Shown: piece by piece, positions 7,165-12,696 of the stretch | Layout: each line of letters starts with the position of its first letter | Numbering within the stretch: position 1 is the stretch's first letter | NCBI GenBank assembly: GCA_964628455.1 | Contig: CAZVPD010000084.1 | Coordinates: forward strand, 1-16,642 | Source: JAQVWU01 sp964628455 | GTDB taxonomy: Bacteria; Bacillota; Clostridia; Oscillospirales; CAG-272 | Length of the DNA stretch: 16,642 nt | Direction: 5' to 3' | The notes under the pieces: generated by a model | What the model was told of the DNA's origin: nothing | What the model saw: only the letters and a program-made list of their open reading frames with translations | Database searches by the model: none | Program-made: the position numbers and the translations under genes

Positions 7165-8613
7165 ATGAAAAAGCGACTGTTTCTTCTGTTTCCTATCCTG
7201 CTGACCGCTCTTGCCTGCCTTTCCTGCGCCGAAAACCGCGGTACAGGCAGCGAGATCACCGAAAACCCGGCAAGCGAAACCCTCCCCGAAAGCGAAGAGA
7301 TCCGGGAAGTGAGTGACGATGTCCCCGAATTGAATTTCGGCGGCGCTTCTTTCCGCACGATCATCCAGTCCTCGACGATCAAGGACATGTATGCCGAAGA
7401 GCAGACGGGAGATGTGCTGCTCGATGCGATCTATCTCAGAAACCGCGCCGCGGAGGAACGCCTCGGCGTCGTTATCCCCGAACCGGTGCAGGCCGATTTC
7501 ACAAAGCTGTCCGGAATCGTAAAAAGCTCCGTAAGCGCGGGGGACGATGCGTTTGACCTCGTCATCGGCCAGATGGAGCAGACAGGTCAGGACGCACTCG
7601 GCGGACTGTATCTGAACTGGCACGACATCCCCTACACGGACTTTGAAAAGCCCTGGTGGCCCGAATCGGTCGCACAGAACGCGGCCACGGTCAGCGGAAA
7701 GATGTACAGCGTCGTCAGCGATCTCTGCATCTCCTTTGCCGAACAGACGTGGAGCATCGTCTTCGACAAGGTCAAAGCGGAAGAAGCCGGCGTTACCGGC
7801 ATTTACGACACCGTCAACGGCGGGAAATGGACGGCCGACGCGCTTCAGACCGTCATCAAAGGCGCTTATTCCGACCTCAACGGCAACTCGAAACAGGATA
7901 AAGAAGACCTTTACGGCCTTGCGTGCAGCCCTTCGGACGGTTGCTGCCTCCTGAGTTTTGTCTACGGTTTCGGGCAGCGGCTGGCTGTCGTCGAAAACGG
8001 CAGCGTGAATATGGTGTTGAACTCCGAAAAAGCGGCTTCCGTTTTTTCGAAAATGTATGAGCTGTACCATGAGTCGGAAGACAGTTTCGCCGTCACCGGC
8101 AGCTGCATCGACCTCTTCGAATTCTTCGGAAAGGGGAACGCCGTCTTCTGCCCCTATCAGATCGGCGCCGCCTACTCGATGCTCAGGAATTATGAAAACG
8201 ATTACGGCATCCTCCCGATGCCGAAGTGGGACGAAGAGCAGAGCGCATATTATGCCGTTACGGACGCGGGCTGCAGCGTTCTGACCGTTCCCGTCACCAA
8301 CGGCAACACCGAAATGACCGGCGCCGTGACCGAGGTGCTCAGCGCATACAGCTATAAAACCGTCCTGCCCGTCTACTACGACATATCGCTGAAAACCAAA
8401 GGAACTCGCGACGAGGAGTCGGCCGCCATACTCGACCTGGTGCTGAGAAGCCGCGTCATCGACTTCGCCTACCTCTACGACGGCTGGAACGGATGGGTAT
8501 TCAAGCTGCCCGAAATGATCAGGTCCGCAGACAGCTTCGCCTCCACCTATGCGAAACACGAAAAAGCCATGCAGATCTGGTATGACAAAGTGCTGCTGTA
8601 TTTTACGGAGTGA
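7165..8613 (+). CDS. Extracellular solute-binding lipoprotein (SBP3)
   Basis: This 482-residue member of the same SBP family is closest in visible motifs to SBP1. The signal peptide MKKRLFLLFPILLTALAC is followed by LSC, so the lipidated cysteine is 18 or 21. Landmarks are GDVLLDAIYLRN (82-93), KPWWPES (162-168), GKWTADAL (220-227), an EF-hand loop D237-x-N239-x-N241-x3-D245-x2-D248, YGILPMPKWDEEQ, and LKTKGTRDEES (nearly identical to LKTKGSRDEES in SBP1). SRVIDFAYLYDG lies near the end. The start ATG 7165 has GGAGGG 6 nt upstream. It lies 57 bp after the glycosidase gene with no promoter or terminator between, so the two are probably one transcript. The ligand is unknown; the pairing with a glycosidase favours an oligosaccharide or glycoside. 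Confidence 0.9.
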   Translation: MKKRLFLLFPILLTALACLSCAENRGTGSEITENPASETLPESEEIREVSDDVPELNFGGASFRTIIQSSTIKDMYAEEQTGDVLLDAIYLRNRAAEERLGVVIPEPVQADFTKLSGIVKSSVSAGDDAFDLVIGQMEQTGQDALGGLYLNWHDIPYTDFEKPWWPESVAQNAATVSGKMYSVVSDLCISFAEQTWSIVFDKVKAEEAGVTGIYDTVNGGKWTADALQTVIKGAYSDLNGNSKQDKEDLYGLACSPSDGCCLLSFVYGFGQRLAVVENGSVNMVLNSEKAASVFSKMYELYHESEDSFAVTGSCIDLFEFFGKGNAVFCPYQIGAAYSMLRNYENDYGILPMPKWDEEQSAYYAVTDAGCSVLTVPVTNGNTEMTGAVTEVLSAYSYKTVLPVYYDISLKTKGTRDEESAAILDLVLRSRVIDFAYLYDGWNGWVFKLPEMIRSADSFASTYAKHEKAMQIWYDKVLLYFTE

Positions 8614-8645
8614 CGATGTGATGCAACGTTTCGGGATATCTAAGG

Positions 8646-8652
8646 AAAGGAG
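8646..8652 (+). promoter_or_regulatory. Ribosome binding site of the 49-residue membrane protein
   Basis: AAAGGAG sits 9 nt before ATG 8662. This near-perfect site is the main argument that the short frame is a real gene. Confidence 0.75.
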
Positions 8653-8661
8653 CGCAGAATT

Positions 8662-8811
8662 ATGGCTTTCGGCATATTTACGGTGATACTTTCGGTTTCC
8701 GGTCTCATTTACGGCGTTATTAAAAAAAATAAGCCGGCATTCACGGTTTCGGCGGTGCTTCTGATCATGACCATTACCGTATGGGTGTATTTTTATTATA
8801 ATCCGTATTGA
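8662..8811 (+). CDS. Small two-helix membrane protein, 49 residues, unrecognised
   Basis: The frame starts MAFGIFTVILSVSGLIYGVI and ends FYYNPY before a TGA at 8809-8811. It has two hydrophobic segments, about residues 3-20 and 28-46, joined by a short charged turn (KKNKPA, 21-26), so it should be a hairpin in the membrane. It has a strong ribosome binding site (AAAGGAG, 8646-8652) and lies 48 bp after SBP3 and 115 bp before SBP4, on the same strand with no terminator between. Membrane proteins this small sometimes regulate or stabilise larger transporters. That role here is only inference, prompted by its position between two binding-protein genes that lack a permease. I recognise no family. 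Its length makes chance possible, but composition and spacing favour a gene. Confidence 0.65.
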   Translation: MAFGIFTVILSVSGLIYGVIKKNKPAFTVSAVLLIMTITVWVYFYYNPY

Positions 8812-8916
8812 TTACAACGATCACCGGAGTTTTACTCAGTGCCGTCCGGACAAAACGTCCTCCGTTATTATGAGGACCCTCATTCGCCGCCGCTTTTACA
8901 CAGAACAAAAGAATAC

Positions 8917-8921
8917 GGAGG
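8917..8921 (+). promoter_or_regulatory. Ribosome binding site that sets the SBP4 start
   Basis: GGAGG lies 5 nt before ATG 8927. The open frame extends 19 codons further upstream to an ATG at 8870, but that extension (MRTLIRRRFYTEQ) is charged and would bury the signal peptide, so 8927 is the start. Confidence 0.85.
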
Positions 8922-8926
8922 TGTCC

Positions 8927-10459
8927 ATGAAGAGAGAACCGATCGCGGTTTTATCGGCATTGCTGGCAGTCCTCATCCTGATCCCCGTGTTTTCCGCCTG
9001 CTCCGGCAGCGTTTCTCAGGAGGAAAAGACCCCGGACTCAGTCGAAAACTCCGTACAGACGGCTTCCGCAGCAGCCGGCGAGACCTACGCCCGCAAAGAC
9101 ACACCCGACACCCTTCCCGCCGGCCTTGATTTCGGAGGTCAGAGCATCGTCCTTTATTACCGCGATTTTGACATCCTGCACAAATACCAGATGCAGGGCG
9201 AAAACAACGGCGGAGATATCCTCTATGACGCCGTTTACAACCGCAACCGGGCGGTTTCCGAACGGCTGAACGCCGTGATCGAATTCAAGACCGGCCCCGC
9301 GAACGACTCCTGGAGCGATCTCATCCGCAACGCCGTGCAGACGGACATCATGGCCGGAGAAGCGGACTGGGACCTGCTTTTCATGAGCGCGCAGTTCGGC
9401 TTCACGCAGTCGCTGCTCGGTTATTACATCGACCTGATGAATTTCCCTTATATCGACGTCGGGCAGCCCTGGTGGTGGGTCTCCTATATGGAAGAGGAAT
9501 CCATCGACACAACCAAGCGCTTTATGCTCAACGGAGATATCACCCTGTTCGCCCTGATGAGCGCGACGAGCGCGTATTTCAATAAAAATATGTTTACGGA
9601 CATCTACGGCGACCCGGAAGCGCTGTATACGGCAGCCGAGAACGGTGCCTGGACGGTCGAAAAATTCCTCGGCTACTGTGCCGGAGCCTACAGCGACCTC
9701 AACGGCGACGGTCTTCGCGGCGAGGAAGACATTTACGGAGCGCGGCACACGTCTATCTGGACAGGAGTGAATTACCTCACCCTCTCCTGCGGGCTGCCGA
9801 TGTCCGGACGCGACGAAAACGGACTTCCCGTGCTCGATATTTATAACGAAAACTGGATAAAGTGGACCGAGATCCTTCAGAAATACATCATGTCGGACGA
9901 GTATTCCAGAATAAGCGCCGGAGCAAAAACCACGGAGCAGTATTTTACAGGACAGGGTTCGCTCTTCAGCATGGGGATGCTTTTTAACGCCGACGAGTTC
10001 CGGGACACGGAATTCGCATACGGCATCGTTCCGTTCCCAAAATTCGACGAGGCTCACGATTATCTTTCGGCGGGCGCGACCCCCAATGCCGACGCGGTCT
10101 TCGTTCCGGTCACCACCGCCGCGGATAAATATGAATTGATCGGCGCGGTCACGGAAGCGCTGTGCGCCGAATCCTACCGCAGCGTGACCGAGATCTACTA
10201 TGAAAAGACGCTCAAAGGCAAATACCTCGAAAACGAACGCGATATCAAAATGGTCGACATCATTTATCAGAACATCGGCACCTGCTTCGTCATGGTAGCC
10301 GGCGTCGAACTCGGAGCCGGCGCGGTCTCGTCCATGTTCGTCTATGTGCTTCAGGACAGCGACGGCAACCTCACTTCCTATTACGAAAAGAACAAAACGG
10401 CTTTCGAGCAGTATATGGCGGATATGCTCGAAAAATACCGTGAGTCCGGGCAGCCGTAG
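8927..10459 (+). CDS. Extracellular solute-binding lipoprotein (SBP4)
   Basis: This 510-residue paralogue is the longest of the SBPs. The signal peptide MKREPIAVLSALLAVLILIP leads to a lipobox ending FSAC (Cys25), followed by a long Ser/Ala/Glu linker typical of lipoproteins. Landmarks are GDILYDAVYNRN (96-107), QPWWW (180-184), GAWTVEKF (240-247), an EF-hand loop D257-x-N259-x-D261-x6-D268 (Gly265 replaces the usual acid at loop position 9), and YGIVPFPKFDE. Near the end is LTSYYEKNKTAFEQYM, strikingly like ASYYEKNHKAYDKRM of SBP1. The start was chosen from GGAGG at 8917-8921. It follows the small membrane protein gene on the same strand and probably ends the operon begun at 5323, stopping before the terminator at 10597-10618. 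Ligand unknown; no permease is adjacent. Confidence 0.9.
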   Translation: MKREPIAVLSALLAVLILIPVFSACSGSVSQEEKTPDSVENSVQTASAAAGETYARKDTPDTLPAGLDFGGQSIVLYYRDFDILHKYQMQGENNGGDILYDAVYNRNRAVSERLNAVIEFKTGPANDSWSDLIRNAVQTDIMAGEADWDLLFMSAQFGFTQSLLGYYIDLMNFPYIDVGQPWWWVSYMEEESIDTTKRFMLNGDITLFALMSATSAYFNKNMFTDIYGDPEALYTAAENGAWTVEKFLGYCAGAYSDLNGDGLRGEEDIYGARHTSIWTGVNYLTLSCGLPMSGRDENGLPVLDIYNENWIKWTEILQKYIMSDEYSRISAGAKTTEQYFTGQGSLFSMGMLFNADEFRDTEFAYGIVPFPKFDEAHDYLSAGATPNADAVFVPVTTAADKYELIGAVTEALCAESYRSVTEIYYEKTLKGKYLENERDIKMVDIIYQNIGTCFVMVAGVELGAGAVSSMFVYVLQDSDGNLTSYYEKNKTAFEQYMADMLEKYRESGQP

Positions 10460-10589
10460 ACGCCCGGCGATAAGAAGCGTCATTCTGCGTCTGCGATAAC
10501 CGAAACCCTTCATCCGCCGGCTGCGCAAGGAACGCTGTGCGTGCAGGAAACGCTGTGCGATCCTTTTCACATCGAAGGGGGAAAGCTAA

Positions 10590-10628
10590 AAAAAAAGGAA
10601 CGGCATACAGGCCGTTCCCTTTTATTTT
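10590..10628. terminator. Bidirectional terminator between convergent genes
   Basis: GGAACGGC (10597-10604) and GCCGTTCC (10611-10618) form a perfect 8-bp stem with a 6-nt loop. On the plus strand CTTTTATTTT follows, ending SBP4. On the minus strand a run of nine Ts follows, ending the surface-protein gene whose stop lies at 10635. Just upstream an 11-bp direct repeat (10531-10541 and 10549-10559) has no obvious role. Confidence 0.88.
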
Positions 10629-10634
10629 ACGGGG

Positions 10635-11561
10635 TTATTTTCTGGTTTTCTTCACGGCAAACGCGCCTGCGAGGGATAGAAGGGCGGGAATCGCAAACAT
10701 CGCAAATCCTATGTCGCCTGTCTGGGCGGCAACGGGAGCGGCTGTGACGACGGCTGCTTCGGCTGCGGCTTCGGCGGCGGGAGCTTCCGTGACCGCTTCG
10801 GTTTCGGGAATGATNNNNNNNNNNGCGTCTTTCTTCACGAGGGTCAGGGAGTTTGAGCCGACGCGGTCGTCGTTTTCCTGCGGACCGCAGATGCCGTCGC
10901 CCCATGTCAGCCATGCGTTGTAAGTCGCGTCCGCGGGAGCGTTCAGGCGGACGAGTGCAAAGCCGTAAACGAAATTCTCTTCACCCTTGCCGACGAAATA
11001 CGCGTGCGGAACAGCCGTTTCGTAGGTGGTGGAACCGCTTCCGACGGTGATCTTATACTGAGCGCCCGGCACTTCCTGCGCAGCCTGGAAATCCCAGCTT
11101 GTCTGTGTGCCGTCGGAAAGCTGACCTATCGAAATATTCGGAACCGCAGCGTCGCTCCAGGGAGCGTCCTTGTCGCCCGAGCCGTTGGGACCCGCGGGGT
11201 CCGCCCTGAACTGGATGACGTCGCCGTTCCAGAGATTGCCCCCGCCTTCCGGCAGTGAATGTCCGTCGGGTTCGTTGGTGACGACCGCTATGTAGAGGTT
11301 GGTCTCATCCCAGCGTACCCACATGTCAAAGCTGATATCCAGTATGCCTCCTCCGGCATCACAGTAATAGGACGCGGCCTGATCGGAAGTAACACGAACC
11401 GTGACGTCGCCCCATTCTTCGGGGGTGACTACGCCGTCGATGACCGGCAGGATGTTGAAATACGGAGCCTCGATCTTGTCGATGTCTTTTGCCGAAACCG
11501 CGAAGGACGTCATAGCGATCATAAGCGCTATGAGCGCGAGAGCCGTGATTCTTTTCATCAT
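10635..11561 (-). CDS. Secreted CBM9/DOMON-type carbohydrate-binding surface protein (contains N gap)
   Basis: A signal peptide (MMKRITALALIALMIAMTSF, cleaved near SAKD) is followed by a domain of about 200 residues with the marks of carbohydrate-binding module family 9: INILPVIDG-like start (FNILPVIDGVVTPEEW, 35-50), DMWVRWDETNLYIAVV (79-94) and WNGDVIQFRADP (111-122). CBM9 modules are known from xylan- and cellulose-binding proteins. A Glu/Ala/Thr/Pro-rich linker and a C-terminal AAQTGD, hydrophobic helix and KKTRK tail follow, like a sortase signal in which the Leu-Pro of LPxTG is lost. It is thus a wall- or membrane-anchored binder with no catalytic domain. Ten Ns (10815-10824) interrupt the linker; the frame is open on both sides. 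Start: two adjacent ATGs (11559-11561 and 11556-11558) with AAAGGA at 11569-11574. A strong promoter lies at 11605-11633. Confidence 0.82.
   Translation of the reverse strand: MMKRITALALIALMIAMTSFAVSAKDIDKIEAPYFNILPVIDGVVTPEEWGDVTVRVTSDQAASYYCDAGGGILDISFDMWVRWDETNLYIAVVTNEPDGHSLPEGGGNLWNGDVIQFRADPAGPNGSGDKDAPWSDAAVPNISIGQLSDGTQTSWDFQAAQEVPGAQYKITVGSGSTTYETAVPHAYFVGKGEENFVYGFALVRLNAPADATYNAWLTWGDGICGPQENDDRVGSNSLTLVKKDXXXXIIPETEAVTEAPAAEAAAEAAVVTAAPVAAQTGDIGFAMFAIPALLSLAGAFAVKKTRK
10815..10824. other. Assembly gap of ten Ns
   Basis: The gap falls in the low-complexity linker of the surface protein. The frame is correct on both sides, so the true length should be one more than a multiple of three. 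A collapsed repeat such as the Glu-Ala-Pro-Thr units nearby is a likely cause. Confidence 0.95.
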
Positions 11562-11604
11562 TTCCCATTCCTTTCGTTTTGCGCATATTTTGACCTCTTT
11601 AAGA

Positions 11605-11633
11605 ATTTTAACATATTGTTATTATTTTGTCAA
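11605..11633 (-). promoter_or_regulatory. Consensus SigA promoter of the CBM9 surface protein
   Basis: On the minus strand a perfect TTGACA (11628-11633), a 17-nt spacer and TAAAAT (11605-11610) with an upstream TGT extended -10. The predicted start near 11598 gives a leader of about 37 nt. Confidence 0.82.
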
Positions 11634-11799
11634 TAACATAAGTTACTATAATTGATGATTTTTTTTGTTTATTATGTGGAATTTTATCCGGTTTTAATTC
11701 CGTTTCGTCGTGCATATCCTATAATTCCCCGCTTCGGAAGCCGGATCGGACCAGAAGCGGTAAATTTGTTAATAATATGTAAATTCAACAAGGCAACTA
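11634..11799. other. AT-rich spacer between divergent surface-protein and hsp20 promoters
   Basis: No gene is seen. It holds a run of eight Ts, a stray TATAAT (11720-11725) without a -35 box, and an inverted repeat CCGCTTC (11729-11735) with GAAGCGG (11754-11760) that could form a hairpin or bind a regulator. Its base composition is far lower in GC than the neighbouring genes, as expected for a divergent promoter region. Confidence 0.5.
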
Positions 11800-11827
11800 T
11801 TGACACCAGAGGACTTTATGCTATAAT
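11800..11827 (+). promoter_or_regulatory. SigA promoter of hsp20
   Basis: Perfect TTGACA (11800-11805), a 16-nt spacer and perfect TATAAT (11822-11827) with an upstream TGC extended -10. The transcription start falls inside the CIRCE element. Confidence 0.9.
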
Positions 11828-11831
11828 ATAA

Positions 11832-11858
11832 TTAGCACTCGGGGGGCGAGAGTGCTAA
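11832..11858 (+). promoter_or_regulatory. CIRCE element, HrcA repressor operator
   Basis: TTAGCACTC (11832-11840), a 9-nt spacer and GAGTGCTAA (11850-11858) match the CIRCE consensus exactly. HrcA is known to bind CIRCE and to release it on heat shock when GroEL is titrated. Here it begins 4 nt after the -10 box, so bound HrcA would cover the transcription start. After transcription it would also form a hairpin at the 5' end of the mRNA. Confidence 0.97.
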
Positions 11859-11901
11859 TTATACGGTCAATATTCCTCATAAATCAAGCCAATATTAAGA
11901 A

Positions 11902-11907
11902 AAGGAG
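11902..11907 (+). promoter_or_regulatory. Ribosome binding site that sets the Hsp20 start
   Basis: AAGGAG lies 9 nt before ATG 11917. A TTG at 11908 in the same frame directly abuts the site and is too close to be the start. Confidence 0.85.
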
Positions 11908-11916
11908 TTGTTAATC

Positions 11917-12363
11917 ATGGCAGGATTGATACCGTTCAACAGAAAAAACAATGAGATCAAACCCCGCGGATTCGAAGATTTCTACAACATGCTTGACGAC
12001 TTTTTTAACGAGTCGTGGCCGACCGGCAGAAGTCTGGTTGCCGACACCTTCAAACTCGACATGCGGGACAACGGAAACGAATACCTGATCGAAGCCGAAC
12101 TTCCCGGCGTCAAAAAAGAAGAAGTCTCCCTTGACCTCAACGACGGAAAGCTGAGCATCTCCGTCAAAAGAGAAGAAAACATCGACAAATCCGAGAAAAA
12201 CTTCATCCATAAGGAACGCCGCTACGGTTCGATGCAGCGCTGCATCTATCTGGCCGACGCCAGAGACGAAGGCGTTTCCGCCAAACTCGAGGAAGGCGTG
12301 CTGAAAATCACGATCCCCAAAGAAGTCAAAACGGAAACTTCCCGCAAAATCGAAATCGAATAA
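11917..12363 (+). CDS. Hsp20/alpha-crystallin small heat-shock protein
   Basis: This 148-residue protein has the full small heat-shock layout. A variable N-terminus with amphipathic GFEDFYNMLDDFFNESW leads into an alpha-crystallin domain that starts FKLDMRDNGNEYLIEAELPG. KLSISVKREEN follows, then the signature AKLEEGVLKITIPK. The C-terminal IEIE can serve as the I-x-I tail that docks into neighbouring subunits. It is an ATP-independent holdase that keeps unfolding proteins soluble in the cytoplasm. The gene stands alone, with its own SigA promoter and CIRCE operator upstream and the hairpin at 12498-12537 downstream, so it should be a single-gene HrcA-controlled unit. In Gram-positive bacteria CIRCE is best known from groESL and dnaK operons; an hsp20 gene with it is less common but documented in related groups as far as I recall. 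Confidence 0.95.
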   Translation: MAGLIPFNRKNNEIKPRGFEDFYNMLDDFFNESWPTGRSLVADTFKLDMRDNGNEYLIEAELPGVKKEEVSLDLNDGKLSISVKREENIDKSEKNFIHKERRYGSMQRCIYLADARDEGVSAKLEEGVLKITIPKEVKTETSRKIEIE

Positions 12364-12497
12364 GCGCATGACAGGACGCTTTTCCGGCATAGCCGCCGGA
12401 ATAACATAAGATCACAGCTGTCCATCAAACGGATATCTTAAAATCGCAACCGATATTATAATTTAAAATTTCCGAAATAAAATTCACATAGATTCGG
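12364..12497. other. Spacer after hsp20 with a hairpin but no T-run
   Basis: TTCCGGC (12382-12388) and GCCGGAA (12395-12401) make a 7-bp hairpin, but no T-run follows, so it is not a standard terminator. It may stabilise the 3' end of the transcript. The rest is AT-rich without a gene. Confidence 0.4.
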
Positions 12498-12537
12498 AAT
12501 GCCGCCGTAAGGAACGCCCCCGGCGGCATTTCTTATT
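12498..12537 (+). terminator. Rho-independent terminator after hsp20
   Basis: A perfect 10-bp stem, AATGCCGCCG (12498-12507) with CGGCGGCATT (12521-12530), is followed by TCTTATT. The 13-nt loop is long and the T-run is interrupted, so it may be somewhat leaky. Confidence 0.75.
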
Positions 12538-12580
12538 GTCCGGATTTTTCGCAACAGACGCGCACCAGGTCCGGTTTTTC

Positions 12581-12594
12581 GTTCCGCGCGGAAC
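12581..12594. promoter_or_regulatory. Perfect 14-bp palindrome at the mannosidase promoter
   Basis: GTTCCGCGCGGAAC is fully self-complementary and ends exactly where the -35 box begins. A dimeric regulator bound here would touch RNA polymerase, either activating or repressing the mannosidase. I recognise no regulator family by this site. Confidence 0.6.
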
Positions 12595-12623
12595 TTGACA
12601 ACTCTCCGCCGAAATGTTATAAT
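12595..12623 (+). promoter_or_regulatory. Consensus SigA promoter of the alpha-mannosidase
   Basis: Perfect TTGACA (12595-12600), a 17-nt spacer and perfect TATAAT (12618-12623) with an upstream TGT extended -10. Transcription should begin near 12630, about 67 nt before the start codon. Confidence 0.9.
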
Positions 12624-12696
12624 CGCGTATGAATCAAATCAGACAGGCAGATAATCCCGAAAAAAAGTCAAAAAAGTCAGGAAAGAAGGAAAAACC

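Noticed and set aside
8870..8926. N-terminal extension of SBP4
   Set aside because: Nineteen charged codons before the signal peptide, no ribosome binding site, and a strong site just before ATG 8927.
10531..10559. 11-bp direct repeat (two copies, 18-bp period) before the 10597 terminator
   Set aside because: Too short and only two copies; no sign of an insertion site or array.
12382..12401. Hairpin after hsp20 as the terminator
   Set aside because: No T-run follows it; the 12498-12537 hairpin is the better terminator.
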